A DNA stretch of 64,000 nt from Tranquillimonas alkanivorans (GTDB lineage: Bacteria > Pseudomonadota > Alphaproteobacteria > Rhodobacterales > Rhodobacteraceae): positions 1 to 64,000 of the forward strand of contig NZ_FOXA01000006.1 of NCBI RefSeq assembly GCF_900115595.1. Direction: 5' to 3'. Below are positions 8,860 to 17,654 of this stretch, piece after piece. The number at the start of each line of letters is the position of its first letter. Within the stretch, counting starts at the first letter, position 1. Position numbers and translations under genes: made by a program. The notes beneath the pieces are model-generated. The model saw only the letters and a program-made list of their open reading frames with translations. It was not told the DNA's origin and ran no database searches.

Positions 8860-10515
8860 TCACAGAAGCAACAGCGGGGTAAGGCCAAGCGCGAAGGCCA
8901 GCAGGAGCAGGCCAGCCGTGTCCCATCTCGTCAGCAGACGCTCCAGCCGCTCGGGGCGAAGGGCCGGGCGGATCTGCGGCCGCGGGAATGCGAACCTCAG
9001 GTGCCGGTGCGCAGCCCGCCTGACGGCACGCTCGACCGGCACCACGAGGTCGCCGGGGGGAACCGGAGGGCGGGGCGGCCGGAGCGCCCAGGCGGCGCCC
9101 CCGATCACCGCGCCGGCGACGAGCGGCCAGATACCGCTCAGCAGGTTCGATGGCTTCAGGATGTACGCCGTCTCGAGCCCGGCGAAGCCGAGCAGGACCC
9201 AGGGAAGGAGCAACGCCGCAGCGATCGCGGCGTAAAGGGGGGCGGACAGCGCAAGGCCGGCACGCGCTCCGGGCGCGTCGGCGGCCTGGAAGCGAAGCAG
9301 ATACCAAAACCGCAGCAGAAGCAGCCCGGTCCCCGCGGCCGATGCCGCGACAAGCGTCGCTTCCGGGCCATGGAACGCGCTTTTCAGCGCGGTCTTCGTC
9401 GCCCCGCCACCCGTGAAGGGAAAGCCCGCCACCGAAAGCGAAACGACAGCGACGACGGCCAGCAGCGGCCACAGCCGCTTGCGTGGTGTCCGGTGTGCCA
9501 CCCCCGTCGAAAGGAAAAGCGCACCCTTCGCCAGCCCGTGGTGCGCGGCATAGAGCGCGACCAGGTTGAAGACGTGCGGCGGGTCGTTGGCGGCCAGTGC
9601 CACGCCGACCGCCGCGATCATCAGGCCCATCTGGCTGACCGTGGAATAGGCGAGCACCGCCTTCACCTTTGTCTGCGTCAGCCCCGCGAAGATGCCGAAA
9701 TAGGCGCCGATGAGCCCCGCCCAGACCAGCAGCGTGCTCCAGCCCTCCATGCCTGTGCCGGTCGGGAAGAACTGGATCATGCCGAACAGCCCGGCCTTGA
9801 CGATGGCGCCGCTGAGCACCGCCGAGGCCGGCGTCGGCGCCTCGGGATGGGCCAGAGGAAGCCAGACGTGGAGCGGAACGAGGCCCGCCTTGATCCCAAG
9901 ACCGACAAGGAGGAGCCCGAGGATCAGGTCGCCCTGCGGCGCGGTCGAGATGGCCGCGCTGACCTCCGGGATCATCGGGCTTTCCGCCTGGACGCCCGCG
10001 AGGATCAGCCCGGCAAGGAAGCTCGTCTCGCCGATCAGGGCGAGGATCATGTAGATCCGCCCGGCCCGCAGCGCGGCGCGGGTCGCCTCGTGCACGATGA
10101 GGATATAGGCCGGCAGCGACACCGCCGTGAAGCTGGCGTAGAAGGTGATCGCGTCTTGCGCCAGGAACACGCCGAGGTTCCCCGCGAGCGTCAGGCACCA
10201 GAAGCCGGTGAAGACCTCGCGCTTGCCGGTGTCGCGCATGTAGGCGGTGGCGAAAAGCCCCGCCAGCATCCACAGGAACGCGGACGCTGCAAGAAACAGC
10301 GCCGACCTGTCGTCGAGGCCCAGCCGCATCCCGAGGAGGATGTCGGCGGCGTCCGCCTCGCCGCGTGCGCCGAAAACCGCGAGGGCGAGGGCGGGCAAGG
10401 GCGCGACCGGCAACATCAGCAGGGCGTGCGCCCGCATCCTCGGCAGGACGGCCAGCAGACCCATCCCCAGCGGCACGGCCAAGACAGCAAGCGGAAGCAG
10501 CGGGCCGGGAAGCAT
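8860..10515 (-). CDS. Mrp-type antiporter subunit D-like (third copy)
   Basis: A 551-residue, roughly 14-helix protein of the MrpD/NuoL/M/N family. It keeps the discontinuous-helix lysine region LGIKAGLVPLHVWLP and IVKAGLFG. The TM5 glutamate found at residue 138 in both sister subunits is replaced by Thr130 here (DAITFYASFTAVSLPAY). A long charged C-terminal tail (about residues 485-535) precedes a last hydrophobic segment. The ATG at 10515 shares its A with the previous stop (TGATG); the GTG one codon earlier would give the GTGA overlap common in this operon. It is last in the antiporter operon and convergent with the SDR gene, separated by 25 bases. Confidence 0.85.
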   Translation of the reverse strand: MLPGPLLPLAVLAVPLGMGLLAVLPRMRAHALLMLPVAPLPALALAVFGARGEADAADILLGMRLGLDDRSALFLAASAFLWMLAGLFATAYMRDTGKREVFTGFWCLTLAGNLGVFLAQDAITFYASFTAVSLPAYILIVHEATRAALRAGRIYMILALIGETSFLAGLILAGVQAESPMIPEVSAAISTAPQGDLILGLLLVGLGIKAGLVPLHVWLPLAHPEAPTPASAVLSGAIVKAGLFGMIQFFPTGTGMEGWSTLLVWAGLIGAYFGIFAGLTQTKVKAVLAYSTVSQMGLMIAAVGVALAANDPPHVFNLVALYAAHHGLAKGALFLSTGVAHRTPRKRLWPLLAVVAVVSLSVAGFPFTGGGATKTALKSAFHGPEATLVAASAAGTGLLLLRFWYLLRFQAADAPGARAGLALSAPLYAAIAAALLLPWVLLGFAGLETAYILKPSNLLSGIWPLVAGAVIGGAAWALRPPRPPVPPGDLVVPVERAVRRAAHRHLRFAFPRPQIRPALRPERLERLLTRWDTAGLLLLAFALGLTPLLLL

Positions 10516-11984
10516 CACGGTGTATACTCCCGCCCGACAATGAGGGTGGCCCAGCCGAGCGGACTGTAGGCGAATGCGGCAAAAAGACCCGCGGCCAGCG
10601 CCGCGGCCGCCGTGATTGCGGGCGGCACCACGAGCGCGGCCGGCACTTCGCGCTTGGCGGCGGCGGCGTGCGGTCCGGGTGCGCGAAACCAGATGCGCGT
10701 CAGAACCGGCAGGAAGTAGGCGCAGTTCAGAAGCGACGAGGCCGCGAGCACCGCGACCACCCACTCGTGTCCTGCACCCACGCCCCCTAGCCCCAGGTAC
10801 CACTTGCTGACGAAGCCCGCGATGGGCGGCAGGCCGATCATTCCGAGCGCGCCGATGGTGAAGGCCACCGACGTCCAAGGCATGCGCGCGCCGATGCCGT
10901 CGAGCTCGTCGATGTCGTGAATGCCGGCGCGCTCGTCGAAGACGCCGGCGCAGAAGAACAGCGTGATCTTCATCAGCCCCTGATGCACCAGGTGGACGAG
11001 CCCCCCGATGGTCGCGTAGGGGCTGAAGAGCGCCGCGCCGAGCAGGATGTAGGACACTTGGCTAACCGTGGAGTAGGCCAGCAACGGCTTAAGTTGCCGC
11101 TGCCCAAGTGCCATGAGCGACCCGAAGAGGATCGTCGCCGACGCCGCCAGCGCGAGGGGCAGGGTCATGCTTAGCTCGTGGACCAACTCGATGCCGTAGA
11201 CGTCATAGACGATCCGTACGATCCCGAAGGCCCCCGCCTTGACCACGGCGACCGCGTGTAAAAGCGCGCTCACAGGGGCCGGGGCCACCATGGCCGCCGG
11301 AAGCCACCGGTGCAGCCCGACAAGCGCGGCCTTCACGCCAAGCCCCGCGACCAGGAGGACGAGGATGCCGCGCGCCGTCCAGTCCTGCATCGCCGCCATC
11401 TCGGCCGGCACGGTGAACTCGACGGGGCCGACCGTGCTTTCCAGCCAGACGATGGCGAACAGGAGCACTGCGCTGCCCGACATGGTGTAGACGAGGTACC
11501 GCCGGCCCGCCCGGATCGAGGCCGCGTCGCCCCAGTGGACCACCAGGGGCCAGGTCGCCAGCGTGAGGAGCTCGTAGAAGAAGAACAGCGTGACGAGCGT
11601 GCCCGAGAAGGCGATGCCGGTGGTCGAGAACACGCACAGGCTAAAGAAGCCGAAAAAGCGGCTCAGGTTGCGGCGGCGCCCGAAGTACCCGATGGCGTAG
11701 ACGGTGGTCAGCAGCCACAGCACCGTGGAAAGCGTGACGAACAGCAACCCAAGCGCGTCGAGCCGCAGGACCATCGGCAGGCCGGGAACGAGGTCGAACG
11801 AGGTTTCGTAGATCCGGCCGCGGTTGACCTCGGCGACCAGGAAGACGACGAGGCCGAGCTTCACGAGCGCGCCGCCGAGGTTCAGCGCGTTGCGCAGCCG
11901 GACCCTCTCTTCCGGCAGGAAGAAGGTGATGATCCCCGGCACCAGGGCGCTGCCCAGGATGAGGGCCGGCAGGAACGGCGTCAT
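10515..11984 (-). CDS. Mrp-type antiporter subunit D-like (second copy)
   Basis: A 489-residue MrpD/NuoM-like membrane protein. The key proton-path residues are present: Glu138 in FFFYELLTLATW, Lys in LGVKAALVGLHRWLP, and Lys in AVVKAGAFG. It also carries the ALGQRQLKPLLAYSTVSQ segment typical of the family. It begins at ATG 11984, overlapping the preceding D-like gene by ATGA. It is one of three paralogous channel subunits in this operon, presumably stacked side by side as in complex I and Mbh. Confidence 0.9.
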   Translation of the reverse strand: MTPFLPALILGSALVPGIITFFLPEERVRLRNALNLGGALVKLGLVVFLVAEVNRGRIYETSFDLVPGLPMVLRLDALGLLFVTLSTVLWLLTTVYAIGYFGRRRNLSRFFGFFSLCVFSTTGIAFSGTLVTLFFFYELLTLATWPLVVHWGDAASIRAGRRYLVYTMSGSAVLLFAIVWLESTVGPVEFTVPAEMAAMQDWTARGILVLLVAGLGVKAALVGLHRWLPAAMVAPAPVSALLHAVAVVKAGAFGIVRIVYDVYGIELVHELSMTLPLALAASATILFGSLMALGQRQLKPLLAYSTVSQVSYILLGAALFSPYATIGGLVHLVHQGLMKITLFFCAGVFDERAGIHDIDELDGIGARMPWTSVAFTIGALGMIGLPPIAGFVSKWYLGLGGVGAGHEWVVAVLAASSLLNCAYFLPVLTRIWFRAPGPHAAAAKREVPAALVVPPAITAAAALAAGLFAAFAYSPLGWATLIVGREYTP

Positions 11985-13453
11985 TCCAGCCCCTCCTCGG
12001 CCGCGATCGGCCGTCCGGTCTGCAGGAACGCGTACGGCGCCGACGACACGATCCCCAACAACAGCGCCAGCGCGGCGAGCGTCAGCGGCACGGCCTGCTG
12101 GCGCCGGGGAACCGCGACCGTCTGTACGTGGCCGTGGAAGAATGTGCGGGAGAGCGGTCGGAACACGTATCCGGCGGCGAGAACACCGCCCGCGACGATG
12201 ACCGCGGCCCAAATGAACTGCCCGCTGGAGAATGCGGCGGTCAGCAGCAGGTACTTAGCGACGAACCCGCCGCTCGGCGGCAGGCCCATGATCGTGACCG
12301 AGGCCAGCCCGAAGGCGAAGGCCGTCATCGGCATGCTCTGCGTCAGACCGTTCATCGCCGAGACCCTGTCATGTCCCGCCGCATGCACGACGAGCCCCGC
12401 CGCCAGGAACATCGCAGCCTTGGCCAGCGCGTGCGAGACGGCGTGGAAGGTCGCGCCCGTCCAGGCACCTGCCGACCAGACCTGCGATAGCCCGTCTCCG
12501 CCCGCCAGCGGGAAGATGAGGAAGAGGTATCCGAGCTGCGCAACCGTGGAATACGCCACGAGCCGCTTGAGTTGTGTCTGGCGCATCGCCAGCACCGACC
12601 CGTAGACGATCGCCGCTGCGCCGAGAGTGCCGATGAACTGGAGCGCCGCCTCGCCCGGCAGGTCCGGCGCCACGTCGAACCAGAAGCGGATCAGGACGAA
12701 GAACGGCGCCTTGGGGACCAGTCCCGAAAGCATGGCGCTCGCCGGTGCCGGCGCGCCCGCATGGGCCGGGGGCAGCCAAGCGTGGAACGGGAAGAGCGCG
12801 GTCTTCGCCGCAAGCCCGGTGGTAATTAGAGCCGCCGCGACGATGCTGTTGGTGCCCTGCAGGTCGGCCTGCGACAGTAGGGCGATATCAAGCGTTCCGT
12901 GCGCGGCGTAGAGGAGTACGACCCCGAGGAGGTAGGCGAGCGACCCGAACAGGGCGAAGAGCGCGTAGCGCATCGCCGCCTCAAGCGCCTCGGCCGTCTC
13001 CTCGAGAGAGACGAGGGCCAGCGTCGCGAGCGTCAGGAATTCCAGCGACACGTAGATGTTGAAGAGATCGCCGGACAGGAACGCCGCGTTCAGCGCCGCC
13101 CAGACCAGGAAGGCCAGCGGCCAGAAGGCCCAGCCCTTCCGCGTCTCGCGGTCCCGGTCGGCGAATTCCGGAAGGGCGGCCAGCAGCACCGCCGTCATGA
13201 CCAGCGCGGTCGTGGCGAGCAGGGCCCCCGAAAGCCCGTCGACCACGAGCGCGATGCCCAGGGGCGCCTGCCATCCGCCGACCGGAATGCGGTGCGCGCC
13301 CTGCTGCCAGACCTCGGCCACGGTCATGCCGGTCAGCCCCAGCACCACGAGGATCGCCAAGCCCACCAGCGGTCGCGGCAATGGCCGCACGACGGACGCG
13401 AAGGCTGCCGCGAGCGGCACGATGATGCAGAAGACCGGGGCCATGGCGATCAC
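11981..13453 (-). CDS. mrpD: Mrp-type antiporter subunit D (first copy)
   Basis: A 490-residue protein closest in layout to MrpD proper. Glu138 sits in FNIYVSLEFLTLATL, matching the essential Glu137 of Bacillus MrpD. Lys217 is in LAAKTALFPFHAWLPP and Lys248 in LVPKAPFF. It starts with GTG at 13453 in a GTGA overlap with the mrpC stop; ATG at 13444 is the alternative. Next to the NuoK-like MrpC it should form the classical D-C contact in the membrane. Confidence 0.9.
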   Translation of the reverse strand: MIAMAPVFCIIVPLAAAFASVVRPLPRPLVGLAILVVLGLTGMTVAEVWQQGAHRIPVGGWQAPLGIALVVDGLSGALLATTALVMTAVLLAALPEFADRDRETRKGWAFWPLAFLVWAALNAAFLSGDLFNIYVSLEFLTLATLALVSLEETAEALEAAMRYALFALFGSLAYLLGVVLLYAAHGTLDIALLSQADLQGTNSIVAAALITTGLAAKTALFPFHAWLPPAHAGAPAPASAMLSGLVPKAPFFVLIRFWFDVAPDLPGEAALQFIGTLGAAAIVYGSVLAMRQTQLKRLVAYSTVAQLGYLFLIFPLAGGDGLSQVWSAGAWTGATFHAVSHALAKAAMFLAAGLVVHAAGHDRVSAMNGLTQSMPMTAFAFGLASVTIMGLPPSGGFVAKYLLLTAAFSSGQFIWAAVIVAGGVLAAGYVFRPLSRTFFHGHVQTVAVPRRQQAVPLTLAALALLLGIVSSAPYAFLQTGRPIAAEEGLE

Positions 13454-13782
13454 GCAGGGTCGTCCTCGCCCGGCATATCCTCCGACAGCGCCGCCCGCCC
13501 CGTGATCTGGGCGTAGCGCAGAAGAAGCGCCACGACGAGCGCGGTGGCCGCAAGCGCGACGACCAGCCCCGTGATGATCAGCGCCTGCGGAACGGGATCG
13601 GGCGCGGCGGCGGGACCGCGCGCTCCGGTCGCGCCGAACATGAGGAAGATCCCAGAACTCATCACGTTGAACGCGATCAGCCGTCGAAGCATGTGCCCGC
13701 GCACCAGAAGGCCGTAGACCCCGATGCCGATCAGCACGGCGCCAGTGAGCGCGAAGATCGTCCCCGTGTCCACGCCGCTCAT
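13450..13782 (-). CDS. mrpC: Mrp-type antiporter subunit C (NuoK-like)
   Basis: A 110-residue protein with three predicted helices. MrpC/MnhC signatures include IGIGVYGLLVRGHMLRRLIA, NVMSSGIFLMFG and DPVPQALIITGLVVALAATA. It starts at ATG 13782, overlapping the previous gene by ATGA. It is the homologue of complex I NuoK and sits between the B and D subunits as in standard Mrp operons. Confidence 0.92.
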   Translation of the reverse strand: MSGVDTGTIFALTGAVLIGIGVYGLLVRGHMLRRLIAFNVMSSGIFLMFGATGARGPAAAPDPVPQALIITGLVVALAATALVVALLLRYAQITGRAALSEDMPGEDDPA

Positions 13783-14714
13783 CGCGGTCCCCGTTGCGGC
13801 GGCCCCAGGACGAGAAGAGCGAGCGTCGCCGCGATCGACAGGGCCAACCCCGCCTCGATCTCTTGGATCAGCGGCTTGGCGTACTCCGTTGGCAGGACGA
13901 GGAACCCTCCGCCGACCGCACCGGCCGCGGCGACGGCAAGGAATACGCCCGGCCCGGCGATGACGGCGAGCCGCAGGCGGCGGCGTGTGATCGCGGGCGC
14001 GTCGCTCAGCCCCGCCATGGCCAGCAGCAGCCACACGGCGGCCAGGATGGTGCCGCCCTGGAAGGCCCCGCCCGGATCGTCGGTGCCGGTCCAGACGATG
14101 TAGACGCCGACGAGAAGGCCCAGGGGCGGCAACAGCCGCCCGAAGGTCGCCAGTACGCCGTCGGGCCGGGCATGCTGGCGCAGTCCCGGCTCACCGCCCC
14201 AATGCCGTTCGTCGGCGATCGACCACACCCCGACCAGCGCGACAAGCAGGACGACGCTTTCGATCAGCGTGTCGTAGGCGCGGAAATTTAGCAGCACGGC
14301 GGTGACGGGGTTCCGCACGCCCGAGGCGTGCAGATTGGCCTCGACCACCGGCGCAAGCCCGGTGCCGTCCGGGTCGAGGCTCCACAGGGCCAGCACGAGC
14401 GCGCCGCTCAACCCGCCGGCGGCCAGGGCGGATGTCACGCGCGCGACCGGCGGCGCCGGCGCGGGCTCCTTCACGCCCAGCCGGTCCAGCCGGGACACCG
14501 CGGCCACCAGCAGCACGCCCGTCAGCCCCGCCCCGATTGCCGCTTCGGCGAGCGCAACGTCGAAGGCACCCAAGTGCGTCCAGGCGACGGAGAGGAAGAG
14601 CCCGTAGACGATGAAGAACACGACAGAGCTGAACAGGCGCGGCCCGAGAACCGCCGCCAGTGCCACGCCGACGATGAGCGCGCAAAGAAGGATATCGAAT
14701 ACCGACTCAATCAT
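13779..14714 (-). CDS. fused MbhD (DUF4040) + MrpB antiporter subunit
   Basis: A 311-residue membrane protein. Residues 1 to about 75 (ALAEAAIGAGLTGVLLVAAV) match the DUF4040/MbhD module that is normally the C-terminal part of MrpA. Residues 170-311 are an MnhB domain, with GLLVGVYIVWTGTDDPGGAFQGG and EYAKPLIQEIEAGLALSI. A middle linker of helices separates them, including NPVTAVLLNFRAYDTLIE, which resembles the MbhE-like tail of MrpA. The end of MrpA has therefore been split off and joined to MrpB, which explains how the operon manages without a full MrpA. Confidence 0.88.
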   Translation of the reverse strand: MIESVFDILLCALIVGVALAAVLGPRLFSSVVFFIVYGLFLSVAWTHLGAFDVALAEAAIGAGLTGVLLVAAVSRLDRLGVKEPAPAPPVARVTSALAAGGLSGALVLALWSLDPDGTGLAPVVEANLHASGVRNPVTAVLLNFRAYDTLIESVVLLVALVGVWSIADERHWGGEPGLRQHARPDGVLATFGRLLPPLGLLVGVYIVWTGTDDPGGAFQGGTILAAVWLLLAMAGLSDAPAITRRRLRLAVIAGPGVFLAVAAAGAVGGGFLVLPTEYAKPLIQEIEAGLALSIAATLALLVLGPPQRGPR

Positions 14715-15006
14715 CGTCCTCGTGCAGGTCGGCAGGCAGCGTGGCCCGGGCGATGATCTGCGCGGCGATGGCCGATCCGACGATGGCGAGGATCCATATC
14801 AGCGTCAGCTTGAGGACCGGGACGACCCCGTCCGCCTGAAACATCACGCCAAGCACGACAAGGCCGAGGCCAAGGTTGTCGGCCTTGGTCAAGGCGTGCA
14901 GTCGGCTGTGGGTGTCGGGGAACCGAACCATGCCAGCGGCGCCCGCGCAGAAGAACACGAGCCCGGCCCCCGTCAGCACGACCGTGGGGAGGTCGGCCGC
15001 GCTCAC
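14707..15006 (-). CDS. mrpG: Mrp-type antiporter subunit G
   Basis: A 99-residue protein with three helices and the MrpG pattern GMVRFPDTHSRLHALTKADN. GTG at 15006 overlaps the mrpF stop (GTGA). The gene also overlaps the following B-type gene by 8 bases. It is a structural subunit of the membrane complex. Confidence 0.92.
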   Translation of the reverse strand: MSAADLPTVVLTGAGLVFFCAGAAGMVRFPDTHSRLHALTKADNLGLGLVVLGVMFQADGVVPVLKLTLIWILAIVGSAIAAQIIARATLPADLHEDDD

Positions 15007-15284
15007 TGATCTTCCTCCGGATCCCCCAGGCCGTCGCGACTTGCCGTCTTGACGAAGGCCACCGACGCGAAGGTGGCGAGAAGCGACAGGACCAAGGCAA
15101 CGTCCAGAGCCGCCCACGCCGCGTCGGCCGCGGCAATCAGCACCACGACGGCGACACCTGTCGTTCCCACCAGTTGACCGCCCATCATGCGGTCGGCGGC
15201 CTCTGGCCCCCGAGCGACGCGCCACAGCGACGCCGCGGTGACGACGAGCAGGAGAGAGCCGATGCCGATCAGCCACTCGCTCAT
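15003..15284 (-). CDS. mrpF: Mrp-type antiporter subunit F
   Basis: A 93-residue protein with three predicted helices. The family core is visible in RVARGPEAADRMMGGQLVGT, and the later helix (ALVLSLLATFASVAFVK) matches MrpF. The ATG at 15284 overlaps the mrpE stop by ATGA. An acidic tail (GDPEEDQ) ends the protein. Confidence 0.92.
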   Translation of the reverse strand: MSEWLIGIGSLLLVVTAASLWRVARGPEAADRMMGGQLVGTTGVAVVVLIAAADAAWAALDVALVLSLLATFASVAFVKTASRDGLGDPEEDQ

Positions 15285-15766
15285 GAACCCACCTCTCGGA
15301 AGACCTCGCGCATCTCCTCTTGGCCCGCCTCGAACTCGCGCTCGACCGGCCGGGTGCGGTCCAGCACGTGGACGAGGAAACGGTCCTTTCGCGTGCCAGC
15401 GACGAGTGTTCCCGGCAACAAGCTGAACTCGCCGCCGAGAACGACGCGCGGGCTGCCTTCGCGAAGACGCGCCGGAAGAACGAACCAGCCGGGCGCCAGC
15501 GGCAGTCGCGGATCGAGCGCACGCCGCGCGACGTCGACCCCGCCCAGAAGAGACTGCCACAGGAACCCGGGCAGGAGGGATGCCGCCCGCAGCAGGTTGA
15601 CCGGCGACGCGCGCGGCGAACGCAGTCTGAAGCTGAGCCACGTGGCCGCGGCGACGGTGACCGCGCCCACGGCGTACGCGCCCGGATCGGCCGATGTCAG
15701 GATCAGCCAGACGCCCGACAGCACGAGGCCGCGCCGTGCCGCGTCAATCACAGAAACTCGCTCCAT
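15281..15766 (-). CDS. mrpE: Mrp-type antiporter subunit E
   Basis: A 161-residue protein with two or three N-terminal helices and the soluble MrpE domain. The domain contains VVLGGEFSLLPGTLVAGTR, close to the family pattern for the second conserved segment, followed by FLVHVLDRTRP. ATG at 15766 is chosen because GGAGGA lies 7 bases upstream; a GTG directly before it is possible. It is the first gene of the eight-gene antiporter operon, so the promoter should lie in the 460 bases upstream. Confidence 0.88.
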   Translation of the reverse strand: MERVSVIDAARRGLVLSGVWLILTSADPGAYAVGAVTVAAATWLSFRLRSPRASPVNLLRAASLLPGFLWQSLLGGVDVARRALDPRLPLAPGWFVLPARLREGSPRVVLGGEFSLLPGTLVAGTRKDRFLVHVLDRTRPVEREFEAGQEEMREVFREVGS

Positions 15767-16227
15767 CACATCTTCCTCCGGCCATGCGCCCTGTGCCGAG
15801 CCGCTGCGCGGCGCCGATGCTGTCGAACGTCGCCGTTTTCAGTCGGTCCGTGGAAACGATACGTGTTGCCCGGCCAAAGTAGAACCTGAGATATTGTTCC
15901 AGAAAGGCTTGTTCATGGTCGGAGCAGACAGACCCGCAAAAGCGTGGACGTTGATTACGGACACCGGGAATTGCAGCGCGGGACTCGCGAGCGCTGCGAT
16001 TGCGAACAGTCCCCTGCGCTCCGAGGTCAGTGGGATGCGGAGCACACCTGGAGCGGCCGGGACATATCACGCACGAGTTGATGGACCTTCGGCATTGCAC
16101 TTCAGGTGGGATCACCAACCAAGGGCAGGATGCTGTTCGCGCCCGCCCGGCGGCGGCTCCGCGTGGGTGCAGCTACAGGCAGGATGTCTCGAAGCGAGGG
16201 TTGTGGAGGCGTTTCCGGAGATCGCCT
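15767..16227. other. intergenic region upstream of mrpE
   Basis: About 460 bases without a recognisable gene, between the end of the histidine kinase gene and the antiporter operon, both on the minus strand. Open frames here look like no known family. The promoter of the antiporter operon is expected at its left end, but no convincing -35/-10 pair was found. Confidence 0.5.
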
Positions 16228-17421
16228 TCATGCGACGGCCGGACCGCCGTGGGACTCGAAGGCAATGTCCGCAGGCCCGGTAGATTCATCGGAGACATGC
16301 ACCTTCGGCGTCACGGTCGACAGCGGGATCGTCAACTCGTAAAGCAGGCCGTCGGGCGTGGCTGCCCTTCGTGCGAAACCGCTCAGCATCGCGGGGACCG
16401 CCTGAAGCAGGAGCGTCGTTCCAAAGCCGCCACCCGACGCCTGCACAGGGGGGCGCTTCTCGGATCTGACCCCGGATTCCCGCCAGCAGAATACGAGGTT
16501 TTCCGGCCTTGCCGGCTCGTCGATGCTCCAAGAAATACGGACGAGGCCTTCGTCCGACGCCAGCGCGCCGAATTTCTGCGCATTGGTAGCGAGTTCGTGG
16601 ATGACGAGGCCGAGCTGCTGCGCCGCCTCCGTTGCCATATCGAGCGGCGGGCCCTCGATCGACACGCGCTCGCCGTAGGTCATGAGAACGGGGGAAAGCT
16701 GCTCGGCGACGATCTTGTAGAGCGGCGCCGAGGTGTTGGAGGGGTCGCGGATCACGGCCGCCGTCGCGGTCGAAAGCGCCTCGAGCCGACCCATGAGGGT
16801 GCGGAGAAAGGCGTCGATGTCGGTCGCGCCCCGCGCCGTCTGCCGCGCCAGCGAGCTGACGATCGTCAGAAGGTTGCGGCCCCGGTGCACGGTTTCCCGT
16901 GTCACGATCCCAAGCCGCGCGTTGGCCTCTGAAAGCTCGGCCGTCCGCCGCTCCACCCTGTGTTCCAGGTCGCGCTGCGCCTCGCGCAGCTTCTCCAGCG
17001 TCTCCTCGTGGGCGGCGACTTCGGCTCTCAGGCGGGCGTTCGCCTCTTCGAGCTGTCGCGGGCTCGGGATCGCCACGAGCCGGGGGATGAGCGTGAACAG
17101 CACGACGGCCGTGATGCCCGACACCATCCCCGTCAGGAGCTTGACCAGACCGTGCAGCGGGTAGACGGGGACCCAGAGCGTCAGGATCGAGACAAGGTGC
17201 GTCAGGCCGCAAAGGAGGATGAAGGCGGCGAAGAGCGCGACGAGGCCGCGGTAGCGCAGGTCCGGCCGTCGCCGCAGGAACATGAGCAGGGCGATCGGGA
17301 TGGCGGAGTAGGAAAGGAAGATCAGGAAGTCCGAGCCCGCATAGAGGATCACCAGCCATGGCTGCCAGAACAGGCAGTAGCCGTGCGGCATGTAGGATGC
17401 GTATTCCAGCAACGCTTGCAC
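16228..17421 (-). CDS. HWE histidine kinase with ethylene-receptor-like sensor domain
   Basis: A 397-residue sensor kinase. Residues 20-115 form three helices like the ethylene-binding domain of plant ETR1. Asp31, Tyr38, Ile41, Pro42, Ile68, Cys71 (in LLCGLTH) and His75 fall at exactly +6 from ETR1 Asp25, Tyr32, Ile35, Pro36, Ile62, Cys65 and His69; the Cys/His pair binds Cu(I) there. A coiled coil (about 122-172) leads to the phospho-acceptor His179 in ETVHRGRN. The ATPase domain carries HELATNAQKFGAL and the CWRES motif of the HWE family. No response regulator gene is adjacent. Bacterial members of this sensor family are known, but ligand and output here are unknown. Confidence 0.88.
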   Translation of the reverse strand: MQALLEYASYMPHGYCLFWQPWLVILYAGSDFLIFLSYSAIPIALLMFLRRRPDLRYRGLVALFAAFILLCGLTHLVSILTLWVPVYPLHGLVKLLTGMVSGITAVVLFTLIPRLVAIPSPRQLEEANARLRAEVAAHEETLEKLREAQRDLEHRVERRTAELSEANARLGIVTRETVHRGRNLLTIVSSLARQTARGATDIDAFLRTLMGRLEALSTATAAVIRDPSNTSAPLYKIVAEQLSPVLMTYGERVSIEGPPLDMATEAAQQLGLVIHELATNAQKFGALASDEGLVRISWSIDEPARPENLVFCWRESGVRSEKRPPVQASGGGFGTTLLLQAVPAMLSGFARRAATPDGLLYELTIPLSTVTPKVHVSDESTGPADIAFESHGGPAVA

Positions 17422-17654
17422 CTGGGCCCCTCCCCCGCGGCTTCGACCTCCGACGGCCGGAGCATCATGTACAGACTAATCCCGTACCGGAGCAAATAGC
17501 ACGCGGCATGTTCCGACGCTGCGTTCTGCTTTCCGGCCGTCCTGTGCGATCCGGAATGGGCGGCGCTTCGCCGGGACGCGCTTCCGCTCGGGGCCGAAGG
17601 GAACCATCTTCATCTGCGGGGCTTCTGGCGCATATGCGGCACGCGGAGAAGCTC

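Noticed and set aside
8749-10569. 606-codon open frame on the plus strand opposite the third MrpD-like gene
   Set aside because: It is rich in Arg, Gln and Gly with no family resemblance; the opposite strand encodes a clear membrane protein. Such frames are usual in high-GC DNA.
15744-16118. Possible small gene on the minus strand upstream of mrpE
   Set aside because: No ribosome site, no family resemblance, and it overlaps the start of mrpE; treated as intergenic.
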